Part shown: piece after piece, positions 17,486-24,787 of the stretch
How positions within the stretch are numbered: the stretch's first letter is position 1
How the letters are laid out: each line of letters begins with the position of its first letter
Assembly: GCF_017948485.1 (NCBI RefSeq)
Contig: NZ_JAFFSX010000030.1
Location: 87,257-151,256, forward strand
Source of the DNA: Streptomyces sp. GESEQ-35
GTDB lineage: Bacteria; Actinomycetota; Actinomycetes; Streptomycetales; Streptomycetaceae
Length of the DNA: 64,000 nucleotides
Reading direction: 5' to 3'
Program-made: the position numbers and the translations under genes
The notes under the pieces: generated by a model
Seen by the model: only the letters and a program-made list of their open reading frames with translations
Told to the model about the DNA's origin: nothing
The model's database searches: none

Positions 17486-17590
17486 TAGGAGGAGTAACAC
17501 CCCATCTCCGGTGGGGAGGGGGATTTCTACGCACTCTGGCGGTCGGGCAGTAGAGCGAACAAGTCCGAATAAGAGAAGGGAACTTCGTCA

Positions 17591-17872
17591 ATGGGCGCGA
17601 TCGTCCTTGCCGTCGGCATCATCGGCGTAGGAGCCGTAATTGCCGCAGTCATCGTCTTCGCCGTAACCCGCAGCCGCCGAACATCTGGCAACGGCAGCCC
17701 CGCCGGCGGAACTTACCCCCAGAACATGGGTTACCCGCCCCAGCAGCCGACCTATCCGCCCGCCCAGCAGCCGTACTCGCCAACTCCCCAGCAGGGATAC
17801 CCCACTCCCCCCGGACAGCCGCCCCAGCAGCCCAACCCCTACGGCCAGCAACCCCCGTACCAGGGTCAGTAG
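17591..17872 (+). CDS. Orphan mycosin C-terminal module: one TM helix plus Pro/Gln/Tyr tail
   Basis: A 93-residue protein starting at ATG 17591, with GAAGGG 10 bases upstream. It consists of one membrane helix (GAIVLAVGIIGVGAVIAAVI), the RSRR stop-transfer and a Pro/Gln/Tyr tail ending NPYGQQPPYQGQ. This matches the last ~95 residues of the two preceding mycosins, without any protease domain. It is either the relic of a third tandem mycosin or a free-standing small membrane protein made from that module. Its TAG is followed directly, in the same frame, by the GTG of the next gene. Confidence 0.65.
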   Translation: MGAIVLAVGIIGVGAVIAAVIVFAVTRSRRTSGNGSPAGGTYPQNMGYPPQQPTYPPAQQPYSPTPQQGYPTPPGQPPQQPNPYGQQPPYQGQ

Positions 17873-18169
17873 GTGTTCATTGGTGATCGGGTCGTAGCCG
17901 GCGGGGCCCTCGTCGCGCAGCGGCACAGCATCACCGATGCGGTCCCCGACCTCCACTGGGAGGCCCTGGAGCTCGCCATCAGCGGCGACAGCCTCGCCGC
18001 CCGTCTGATCAACACCGGTACCCCCGCCAAGGAGTGGCTCGGGGCAGTTCCCACCGGTAAGTCGATCGAGATCGTCGAGTACGTCATCTACCGGATCTGC
18101 GACGGGAAGTTCCTGCACATGTCGGCCCTCTACGACGCCGAAGCCCTGCAGAAGCAGCTCGCAGGCTGA
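17873..18169 (+). CDS. Truncated SnoaL-like ester cyclase/hydrolase
   Basis: A 98-residue protein whose GTG at 17873 directly follows the upstream TAG in frame. The sequence resembles the C-terminal two thirds of SnoaL-like ester cyclases: PDLHWEALE, then GDSLAARLINTGT, PTGKSIE and the closing RICDGKFLHM. About 40 N-terminal residues typical of the fold are missing, and the junction coincides with the end of the mycosin-derived tail. It is best read as a truncated gene fused end to end by rearrangement; whether it is translated is unknown. A strong terminator follows. Confidence 0.55.
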   Translation: MFIGDRVVAGGALVAQRHSITDAVPDLHWEALELAISGDSLAARLINTGTPAKEWLGAVPTGKSIEIVEYVIYRICDGKFLHMSALYDAEALQKQLAG

Positions 18170-18204
18170 CCCAGGCAGGCCCGGCCAACGCAGCGCCCGA
18201 CGCA

Positions 18205-18240
18205 AGCGGGTGCCCCGCCCTTCCGGCCGGGGCACCCGCT
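18205..18240 (+). terminator. Terminator after the mycosin/cyclase region
   Basis: A perfect 12-bp inverted repeat (18205-18216 and 18229-18240) lies 35 bases after the cyclase-like stop. Confidence 0.85.
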
Positions 18241-18673
18241 CTGTTCGGCGCCTTACAAGTTTGTGCCGACGTGGACGGTTCGGACGGCGGGCCCGGGGTT
18301 TCATGCCACTCGGGAAGTCGAACGCGAGCATGCTCGCCGCCAGTTCGCTATCGACGACAACCTGCTCGTCGGCATACGGTCAGCAGGCCCTCGGTGAAGG
18401 CTTGAGTCAGATCACACCGACTCGACTGAATGTCCCGGCGGTCACTATTCCAGATGATCGGTGACCCAGTGCGCGAGAAGCAGTCGGGCGTGACCTTCGC
18501 TGCAATTTCAGGACGAAATCCTGAACGGCACAGCGGGCAGCTGTTCCGCAAGGCACTCGCCGGCACACCGAAAGGAATCTGACGCCGTGCCGCCAACGCG
18601 GGCACATGGCCGGGTCGTTTCGGCGCTGGCTTCAGGCGCGCGTGCGAGTGCAACCCGATCTACGGCTGGAGTA
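18241..18673. other. Gene-poor stretch with possible coding debris
   Basis: No intact gene is visible in these 433 bases. One plus-strand frame at about 18255-18402 reads protein-like (TREVEREHARRQFAIDDN) before a TGA and has no credible start, so it may be the remnant of a lost gene. It ends at the convergent minus-strand gene at 18674. Confidence 0.35.
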
Positions 18674-19213
18674 CTACGGGATCGGCTCTGCGACCATGGC
18701 GATCAGGCTCAGGATGCCCACAGGGATGGCGACCATGATGGCGTAGCCCACCCGGTCGGCCACCTTCTGACGCCGCGAGGGCTCCCGGCTGTGGGGGGAC
18801 TCCCGCCGTGGCTTGATCGCTTGGTACCCGAGGCCTGCGAGGACGGCCACGCAGACCGCGACCTGCCAGAGCTCGCCCACGAAGCCCCAGAACCCGACCC
18901 GCTGAATCGTCTCCGGCTCGATCCCCTGCTGCGCGTCGAACTCGGTGCCGTCCGGATAGTCGTGCCCGGTGTCCTCGAGGTGCACATAGACGGCATCGTC
19001 GGCGGTGCTGCCGTCCGGAGTGAAGTCCCCATAGCAGTCGTAGGTGGAGTTCTTACGGCTGTTGTTGGTGTCATAGCAGCTCTCCACCTTGTACGCGCCC
19101 GAGGTGCCGTAGACCCCCGCGGACAGCGCAAGGTCGGCGGTCGCGGTGACGCACCAGAAGGCGGTGACGAGGGCGAGGACGACGCCGCATACCCAGCCGA
19201 ATACGCGCTTCAT
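18674..19213 (-). CDS. Membrane protein with extracytoplasmic Cys domain (module A)
   Basis: A 179-residue protein starting at ATG 19213, overlapping the upstream stop by ATGA. It has an N-terminal membrane helix (residues ~5-30), an external domain of ~85 residues with a CYDTNN...YDCYGDF cysteine pair, a second helix (~115-135, VAVCVAVLAGLGY) and a third near the C-terminus (AIMVAIPVGILSLIAMVA). It resembles the 218-residue protein at 45368-46024 in layout: helix, CxN-SRK-C region, YxxGTEF-type segment, helix. I know no family name. As last gene of the effector module on this strand it may be an immunity or docking protein; that is inference from position. Confidence 0.6.
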   Translation of the reverse strand: MKRVFGWVCGVVLALVTAFWCVTATADLALSAGVYGTSGAYKVESCYDTNNSRKNSTYDCYGDFTPDGSTADDAVYVHLEDTGHDYPDGTEFDAQQGIEPETIQRVGFWGFVGELWQVAVCVAVLAGLGYQAIKPRRESPHSREPSRRQKVADRVGYAIMVAIPVGILSLIAMVAEPIP

Positions 19214-19836
19214 CCACCAACCAAGATCCTCGGTTCCCTCTCCAACAGCCGGGAGATCCCTGCCTGTTCGGCAAGGGCCCTACGCTGCGGGTCGGCCTGC
19301 GCGCGCTCCTGCTCGCACTTCTCCCACTCGGCGGGCTGTACGAAGAGCATGTCGTTGCTCCCCGGCACGATCATGACGCCGCCGAAGGCTGGGTCACCGG
19401 CGAACCAGGCGCCGCCCTCCTCGGCCTCCTTCGGCCAGCGGCGAACCGTCGAGGCGTTGAGCGCGCGCAGAGAAGGGGCGCCGTGCTGCCCGCGCACGGA
19501 GAGCCGGACGGTGTGCACATTGCCGAGGTACTTCCACTCGGAGCCCTTCTTGGACACCCGGGTGCGGTACTCCAGGGGATAAGTGTGCAGCACCTTCTCG
19601 CACACCTTGAGCCGTGACCCGTGACGCAGCCGGAGCGTCAGGAAGATCAGCACGAACAAGGCGGCTGGGATGCCGAACACGGGTAGGGCGGCGTCATAGC
19701 CGACCAGGTGTGCCACCAACGGCACGGCGAGGAAGGCCATGGCGAGCGCGAGGCGCGTGGCGATGTGCCGGTACAACAGCGTGCGGTTGTGCTTGAGCAC
19801 CTGCGCAACGTCGGGTGCCATGGGTTGACTGTCCAT
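19210..19836 (-). CDS. Two-TM protein of the duplicated effector module (module A)
   Basis: A 208-residue protein starting at ATG 19836. Two membrane helices (about 28-68) form a hairpin, followed by a soluble domain containing the segment WFAGDPAFGGVMIVPG. The plus-strand gene at 30589 has the same layout and the matching segment WYAGDPRFACVVAKPG, so the two are paralogues at the same position in two copies of a module. The C-terminal ~40 residues are charged and helical. It sits 15 bases after the SDFG-tailed protein gene and overlaps the next gene by 4 bases. Possible roles are immunity protein or membrane receptor for the effector; unproven. Confidence 0.65.
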   Translation of the reverse strand: MDSQPMAPDVAQVLKHNRTLLYRHIATRLALAMAFLAVPLVAHLVGYDAALPVFGIPAALFVLIFLTLRLRHGSRLKVCEKVLHTYPLEYRTRVSKKGSEWKYLGNVHTVRLSVRGQHGAPSLRALNASTVRRWPKEAEEGGAWFAGDPAFGGVMIVPGSNDMLFVQPAEWEKCEQERAQADPQRRALAEQAGISRLLEREPRILVGG

Positions 19837-19851
19837 GAGTTGGGTCCGTCC

Positions 19852-20562
19852 TTATCCGAAGTCGCTGCGCATGGCCGCCTCGGCCGAGCCCGTTGGCGGC
19901 TGGTCCGGGCTCGGTGCCGGCTTCGTCGGGTCGGTGAACGTAAGCGTTCGGGCAACCCCGAGAAGGATGTCCCGGTATACGTCTGCGAGATGGAGAGCCG
20001 GCGTCACCAGTTGGACGACGATGATGTCGGGTGTGCCCGAGCCGGTGACCGCCACCGTGCCCTGCCACACGTCCCCGCGCTGCGGGCCTTCGGGGCTCTC
20101 GGGGTCTCTGCCGGGCGCGACGGTGCGCTTCTTCTCCTCCGCGAGGTAGCCGAGACCGCAGGGCAGTTCCAGCGGGCGCATTCCGGAGTCCGGGTCGTCG
20201 GCGGCTGTCCCCGCGAGACCGGCGATCACCAGCTTTGCATTGTGGCCGGACGCCGGGACAGTAGAAATTGTGAGGGTGGACGTCACGACGGTGCCGTCGT
20301 CATCGGGGTGGTACCCGACCGCGCACATGTGCACGTTCTGTGCATTGAGCGTGGTGACCATGCCCGCGTAGAACTGCAGTACCTGCGAGGCCTGCGCCCG
20401 CTGCTCTGCGGGCAGCGTGTTCAGCACCCGGACCAGCTCCTCGATGCGCTCGCGCGGCGGATCGAGGTCCAGCTTCGCGTACCCGTGCGGAATGCCGTAC
20501 CAGAAGACGGGTTTGGCGGCGCCGCTTGCGGCGGAACCCGAGAGGGCGGCGGTCGTATTCAT
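19852..20562 (-). CDS. Partner protein of T7SS effector, SDFG C-terminus (module A)
   Basis: A 236-residue protein starting at ATG 20562, with GAGAGGTG about 8 bases upstream; the longer frame to 20631 would run into the upstream gene. The core (residues ~15-205) is a soluble alpha/beta domain starting FWYGIPHGYAKLDLDPP; the last 30 residues are Pro/Ser/Ala-rich and end AAMRSDFG. The gene at 29834 encodes a paralogue with the same length, layout and ending (IASDFG). The SDFG end is shared with the EsxB-like protein. It may be a dedicated chaperone that docks on EccC, or be exported itself. No known family was recognised. Confidence 0.65.
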   Translation of the reverse strand: MNTTAALSGSAASGAAKPVFWYGIPHGYAKLDLDPPRERIEELVRVLNTLPAEQRAQASQVLQFYAGMVTTLNAQNVHMCAVGYHPDDDGTVVTSTLTISTVPASGHNAKLVIAGLAGTAADDPDSGMRPLELPCGLGYLAEEKKRTVAPGRDPESPEGPQRGDVWQGTVAVTGSGTPDIIVVQLVTPALHLADVYRDILLGVARTLTFTDPTKPAPSPDQPPTGSAEAAMRSDFG

Positions 20563-20585
20563 GCTTCGTTCACCTCTCGGTTTGG

Positions 20586-21848
20586 CTACGCTGCCGCCAG
20601 GAGGGACCGTACGATGTCCTGCCCGGCCCACGCTCCGGCTCCTGCCTTGGTGACTTCCGCCGCGGTGCCTGCCGTGCCCTCCTCAGGCATGAGGTTCGCG
20701 GCGACGTTGAGGCCGTTCACGCTGATGTCGGTCATGAGTTTGGCCGAGCCTGCGGCGCTCTCCCCGGCTGCCTGCCACGCCTCGTCCACGGCGGTTCTCG
20801 GGGCTGTGCGCAGCACGTGGCCGACTTCCCGCACAAACTCGGTGCCGACCTCGCGGCTCGTGACGCTGACGCCCATCGCTGCAGCGTCGTCGAGCCCGCC
20901 GCGGATGCCGCGGGCCGCCGAGCTCAGCGCCCTGCCTCCGGGCACCATGCCGACGGCGTCGCTACCGACGGAGGCCCAGGCGGAGAAGGTGTCCATGTTC
21001 CAGCCGAACTTGTCGCCCCAGGGGAGGAACGCGTCACGGAATTCCGGGTCGGAGAAGTTCTTGGCCATGGACACCGCGCTGGCGGCAATCGCGATACCGG
21101 CGAACAGCGGGGCAAGCGGAGTCGGAAAGAGGGCGAGCAGACCGGCGATGGCGCCGATGGTTCCTGCGTGCTCCACCAGGAAATCGCCGACCGACTGGAG
21201 GATGTCGCCGACTTTGTCCCAGAAGCCCGGCTCGTCGGGAGCCTTTTTCGTCGAGCTTTCCAGGGCCTTGGCGACGGTTTCGGCCTCGCTGGTGTGCTCG
21301 GACTCCAGCTCCTTGACCTTGCGATTGAGTGACTCGTACTCGCTGTTGGCCTTGGTGAGGGCCGTACTCGCCTCGTTCATCTCCCGCTCGGCGGAGCGCA
21401 GCCGCGCGGTCGCGGCGTCGGCCTCCTCCTGGGATGGGAAGGTCTGGCCCGCGAGCTTCAAGTCCGGGTGCTGGGCGGTCTGGTCGTAGGCGTTCTTGGC
21501 CTTGTCGGCCGCGGCCTTCCTGTCGGCGGCCTCGGCGTCGTACTTCTTCGCCAGCTCCCGGTTGGAGGTCAGATGACCGTCCCACTTGTGCAATTGGGTC
21601 GCGGCGGAACGCAGGGAGGAGGCGGCGTCCTTGAGGTACTTCGGCAGGTCACCATCGAGGGACTCGCGGAACTTCTCCGCCGCGTCGCCCTGCCAGTAGC
21701 TGCTCTCGCTGGTGAGCTTCGTCAGCTGCCGGTGGGTGTTCTCCAGCGCCGTCGCGGCCGCGGCCACCTTCTGCTGCAGCTTCGTGACCTCGGCGGGTAT
21801 GCCCGGTACCGGGTTCCAGCCGATGTTGGGGTATGGGTTCGCGGCCAT
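20586..21848 (-). CDS. WXG-signal T7SS effector (module A)
   Basis: A 420-residue protein starting at ATG 21848, which overlaps the upstream stop as TAATG. The N-terminus matches the actinobacterial T7SS signal domain: GWNPVPG, then a helical hairpin with the WXG turn SSYWQGDAAEKF. A long coiled coil follows (about residues 95-205), then a hydrophobic stretch (around IGAIAGLLALFPTPLAPLFAGIA) and a ~150-residue C-terminal domain without a toxin motif I recognise. The gene at 28536 is a paralogue that diverges most at its C-terminus. It is probably secreted with help from its module partners. Confidence 0.75.
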   Translation of the reverse strand: MAANPYPNIGWNPVPGIPAEVTKLQQKVAAAATALENTHRQLTKLTSESSYWQGDAAEKFRESLDGDLPKYLKDAASSLRSAATQLHKWDGHLTSNRELAKKYDAEAADRKAAADKAKNAYDQTAQHPDLKLAGQTFPSQEEADAATARLRSAEREMNEASTALTKANSEYESLNRKVKELESEHTSEAETVAKALESSTKKAPDEPGFWDKVGDILQSVGDFLVEHAGTIGAIAGLLALFPTPLAPLFAGIAIAASAVSMAKNFSDPEFRDAFLPWGDKFGWNMDTFSAWASVGSDAVGMVPGGRALSSAARGIRGGLDDAAAMGVSVTSREVGTEFVREVGHVLRTAPRTAVDEAWQAAGESAAGSAKLMTDISVNGLNVAANLMPEEGTAGTAAEVTKAGAGAWAGQDIVRSLLAAA

Positions 21849-22177
21849 TACTTACCGCCTCCGTCGCCGCCCGAGGTGCTCTGGTCCGCGATCTGCTTGA
21901 GGGCCTTCTCCAAGGCTTGCTCGACCTCTTCGTAGCCCTTCTTGTTCGACTTCACGCCCTCTTTGATCGCATCGATCATTTCTTTGGTCTTGCCGGACCC
22001 GTACTTCCACTCGTCCTGGAACCTGTCACAGGCCTCGTCGAGCCGGGCGGTGCCGATCTGGTCGGCACGCACGTGGTCGAGTGCGGACCGCGCCTCGTTC
22101 AGCTCGTCGACGCATCTCTCCAGATTCGTCAGGAACTGTTCGAGCTGCCCGATATCCGTCTTGAAGTGGTCCCCCAT
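21848..22177 (-). CDS. Small helical Esx-fold partner (module A)
   Basis: A 109-residue protein starting at ATG 22177, first gene of the minus-strand module. It begins GDHFKTDIGQLEQF, is helical throughout, and has a central VRADQIGTARLDEACDRFQDEWKYG turn region and a YEEVE (YxxxE) motif near the end before a Gly/Ser tail. The paralogue at 28225 shares GDHFKTDI, HVRADQIGT and WKYG. It lacks a strict WXG but fits the size and helix pattern of Esx proteins. It is probably the heterodimer partner of the next gene, which overlaps its stop. Confidence 0.7.
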   Translation of the reverse strand: MGDHFKTDIGQLEQFLTNLERCVDELNEARSALDHVRADQIGTARLDEACDRFQDEWKYGSGKTKEMIDAIKEGVKSNKKGYEEVEQALEKALKQIADQSTSGGDGGGK

Positions 22178-22510
22178 GGGCCGTTTTTCTCCCCGTTCGG
22201 CTCTGGACGCATCGGGGCCCAGGTGACTCAACTGATCACCCAGGCTTCCTCGGCACCATACATGCAGTGACTAGGCGTTACGTGCCGAGTCCCCGCGGCC
22301 CTGCGGGAACCGGCACAGGAGCACCACGGGATCGTCGCCTGGATGTGACATGGGTCCGCGCCCGGCAGGCCGTTGTCGGGGCGTCTCATCTGCCCGGTCC
22401 GTCTCCGCGAGAATTTACGCGCTGGGCCTGGCGCCTTCTTCGAAGCCCAGTCCACAGGGGATCACCTACGAGTGCCGGATGGTCGACTCCCCCTGATCCA
22501 ACCGCGGGAC
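22178..22510. other. Intergenic region upstream of module A
   Basis: This 333-base gap separates the start of module A from the stop of the ATPase gene on the same strand. It should hold the module promoter. I see no convincing -35/-10 pair, terminator or small gene. Confidence 0.4.
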
Positions 22511-22918
22511 CTATCCGGCAACGAGCTCGCACCACACGTACTTGCCCCGGTTGCCGTCTCTGGACAGCGGCTGCCACCCCCATACGTCAGCGCAGGCGCA
22601 GACAAGTGCAAGACCGCGCCCTTCCTCCGCGTCGACCAAGTCGCCCAACTTCGAAGGAGGTTCGGGCGGCTCCGGGTCAGCATCCCAGGCGCCGATACGC
22701 AGAACACCGCCCCGCCACCGCAGACGCAAGGCGGCGGGTCCCTTGGTGTGGCGTACGGCGTTGGAGGCCAGCTCCGTCGCGAGGAGTTCGGCCGTGTCGA
22801 CGAGTCGGATCAAGCCGTGCATCGTGAGGATCAGGCGGACGGTACGGCGACAGACGGTTACTGCGCGTGGGTCGTTCGGGATGTAGAGGGAGTATTCCCA
22901 GGGTTCGTTTTCAGGCAC
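22511..22918 (-). CDS. GHKL ATP-binding protein, RsbW/anti-sigma-like (WhiJ-type cluster)
   Basis: A 135-residue protein starting at GTG 22918, with AGGAG 7 bases upstream. The HATPase fold is shown by the N box ELASNAVRHT, the G1 region IGAWDAD and the G2 region GRGLALV. Streptomyces carry dozens of such stand-alone ATPases, many beside a DUF5753 helix-turn-helix gene and a DUF397 gene, as here; the best-known example is the whiJ locus. Proteins of this type may be anti-sigma kinases or partners of the regulator. It is divergent from the HTH gene, separated by 235 bases that contain palindromes. Confidence 0.85.
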   Translation of the reverse strand: MPENEPWEYSLYIPNDPRAVTVCRRTVRLILTMHGLIRLVDTAELLATELASNAVRHTKGPAALRLRWRGGVLRIGAWDADPEPPEPPSKLGDLVDAEEGRGLALVCACADVWGWQPLSRDGNRGKYVWCELVAG

Positions 22919-23070
22919 GACGGAACTCCTGTTCAAGAAAGGGGAGTTGGCGATTTCGTGCGAGGGCGGGCGGTGGCAGTGCCGAAGCCGTCATGGCAGG
23001 ACGGAGCGGTGCGCTTCCGGGGTCCCGGGGTCTCGCAGCGTGTGCGTCGCAACACCGACCGTAGGGTCCA

Positions 23071-23126
23071 ATGTTGGAACATCGCAAGTCGTTGCCGTAA
23101 TCTTGCCTCCGAACGGGGCACCGTTC
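23071..23126. promoter_or_regulatory. Palindromes in the ATPase/HTH divergent region
   Basis: Two short palindromes lie upstream of the HTH gene: ATGTTGGAACAT (23071-23082) and GAACGG-ggca-CCGTTC (23111-23126). They are candidate operators for the HTH protein encoded from 23154. Assignment is by position only. Confidence 0.4.
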
Positions 23127-23153
23127 CAAGGTTGTTGGGGCAAGGAGGCGCTC

Positions 23154-24005
23154 ATGCCGCGGAGACGGCAGCCCACCGCGAGGCAGACACGACTGGGTAC
23201 CGAACTGCTGAAGCTGCGCGAGGCGGCGGGACTCAAGGGTCGTGAAGCCGCCGCGTTGCTCGGAACCGACGCGGCCAGGCTGAGCCAGATCGAATCCGGC
23301 GTCGGGGGCGTGAGTGAGGACACGGTGCGTCGCCTTGCGGCTAACTATTCCTGCGCCGATAGCGAGTTGATTGAGGCTCTCGTGGCTATGGCGACCGATC
23401 GGTCCCAAGGCTGGTGGGAGGAGTACCGAGGCAAGCTCCCCAACGCGTTCCTGGACCTGGCCGAGTTGGAACATCACTGTACGTATCGGCTGGATGTGGA
23501 GTTCTTGCACGTCCCCGGCCTTTTCCAGACGGAGGACTACGCCCGCGCTGTCTTCTCGTACCGTGTTCCCGAACTGCCCAACAGCGAGCTTGAGCGGAGG
23601 GTCCGCCACCGGATGGCACGCAGGGTGGTCTTCGAGGACCCGGCCCCCGTCCCGTATGCAGCGGTGATCCACGAAGCGGCACTACGCATCAGGGTCGACG
23701 ACCGCAACGCGGCGCGGACTCAACTCGCCCGCATCCTCGAACTGTCCGAAGCCGATCACATCAAGGTGCGGGTCATCCCCTTCGACCTGGACGGCTTTGC
23801 CGGGGCCACAAACTCGATGATGTACGTGGGTGGTGTCGTGCCGAAGCTGGATACGGCGGTACGCGACGCGCCTCAGGGCGCCGGCTTCATCGACTCCGAA
23901 GCCCAGCTCGGAGCGTTTCGAACGCTCTTCCGTAAAGTGGAGGCGGTGTCGCTCGACCCCGAGCGGTCGCGTGACTTCATCCACAGGTTGGCGAAGGAAC
24001 TGTGA
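23154..24005 (+). CDS. XRE-family helix-turn-helix regulator with DUF5753 domain
   Basis: A 283-residue protein starting at ATG 23154, with AAGGAGG 5 bases upstream. Residues ~10-65 form an XRE HTH (LREAAGLKGREAAALLGTDA, then RLSQIESG). Residues ~90-275 match the DUF5753 ligand or partner domain (QGWWEEY, the VPGLFQTEDYARA segment, RVRHRMARR, and FIHRLAKEL at the end). This pairing with an adjacent DUF397 gene and a GHKL ATPase is the WhiJ-type regulatory trio. It probably represses the trio until relieved by its partner. Its stop overlaps the DUF397 start by GTGA. Confidence 0.9.
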   Translation: MPRRRQPTARQTRLGTELLKLREAAGLKGREAAALLGTDAARLSQIESGVGGVSEDTVRRLAANYSCADSELIEALVAMATDRSQGWWEEYRGKLPNAFLDLAELEHHCTYRLDVEFLHVPGLFQTEDYARAVFSYRVPELPNSELERRVRHRMARRVVFEDPAPVPYAAVIHEAALRIRVDDRNAARTQLARILELSEADHIKVRVIPFDLDGFAGATNSMMYVGGVVPKLDTAVRDAPQGAGFIDSEAQLGAFRTLFRKVEAVSLDPERSRDFIHRLAKEL

Positions 24006-24223
24006 GGCGTGCCGTGACCACCCCCGACAACTGGCGGAAGTCTTCGTACTCAGGTAGCGGCGACGGCAACAACTGCGTAGAGATAGCGAACTTCCACGCC
24101 CAAGTCGCGATACGTGACTCGAAGGCCCTGGCCCAGGGCACGCTCTCCTTCCCGGCCGGACCCTTCAGGGCGTTCATCAGCAACCTCAAAGCCGACACCG
24201 GTCGTGACGTCGAAGGCTCGTAG
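24002..24223 (+). CDS. DUF397 small protein, WhiJ/BldB-type partner
   Basis: A 73-residue protein starting at GTG 24002, overlapping the HTH stop by 4 bases; GTG 24014 is an alternative. It shows the DUF397 pattern WRKSSYSGSGDGNNCVEIA, then VAIRDSK and a C-terminal FRAFISNLK helix. Members of this family act with a neighbouring DUF5753 HTH protein, possibly as a co-regulator or as a toxin-antitoxin-like partner. A second, BldB-like DUF397 protein lies near EccC (46586-46903). Confidence 0.9.
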   Translation: MRRAVTTPDNWRKSSYSGSGDGNNCVEIANFHAQVAIRDSKALAQGTLSFPAGPFRAFISNLKADTGRDVEGS

Positions 24224-24384
24224 GGCCCGGGCTGTGGCGCACGATTTGCATCCTCAAGCCTGAGGGATGCTCACTCAACTCCGGTGCGTAGCCAGGGATA
24301 TACTTACCCGCTGCTGACGCGCTCGCGTCAAGTATCGATACCTTCCGTTCCAGAAGGAACGCAAGGGGACATGGGGGACATGGC

Positions 24385-24714
24385 GTGTCAGCCGGGACGG
24401 AAATCGAAGATCCGGCAGCGCTCAATCGTGCGGGCGCCGGCGCGCGCGAGATCGCGGGGCGGACGCGAACCACTGGCGCCCATCCGGTGGACGAGACGCG
24501 CTCTGCATCCCGTGACTTCGGTACCGGGAACTGGGATGGCGGGCTGGGCGGGGCGCTGACCGGCCTGGCGGAGACTTGGTCGGCTCAGGTCTCGGCACTC
24601 GCGGCCGACTGCGACAGCCTCGCCGGCCAGTGCGGCGGTACGGGAATGCTGTATCAGCGCACCGAAGCCGCGAACACGCAGACCATGCACTCTCTGGCCA
24701 GTGACTTCGGCTGA
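24385..24714 (+). CDS. EsxB-like small protein with YxxxE...SDFG export tail
   Basis: A 109-residue protein starting at GTG 24385, with GGGGGA 6 bases upstream. The first ~45 residues are polar. The rest is helical with a possible degenerate WXG turn (NWDGG). Its last 20 residues run from YQRTE to SDFG, exactly the same spacing (YxxxE, 11 residues, SDFG) as in the EsxB-like protein at 10256. It is followed 73 bases later by a large repeat-containing protein that starts with an Esx-type helical region. It is likely the export partner carrying the EccC-recognised tail for that pair. Confidence 0.7.
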   Translation: MSAGTEIEDPAALNRAGAGAREIAGRTRTTGAHPVDETRSASRDFGTGNWDGGLGGALTGLAETWSAQVSALAADCDSLAGQCGGTGMLYQRTEAANTQTMHSLASDFG

Positions 24715-24787
24715 ATCAGGCCCTGCACTGACCGCCACCGCGCCAGCCTGACAAGACGCACGACTCCACGGGGGCCTCGCCGAGCTC

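Noticed and set aside
24299..24304. TATACT as a -10 box for the 24385 operon
   Set aside because: No -35-like hexamer at suitable distance; a single hexamer is not enough.
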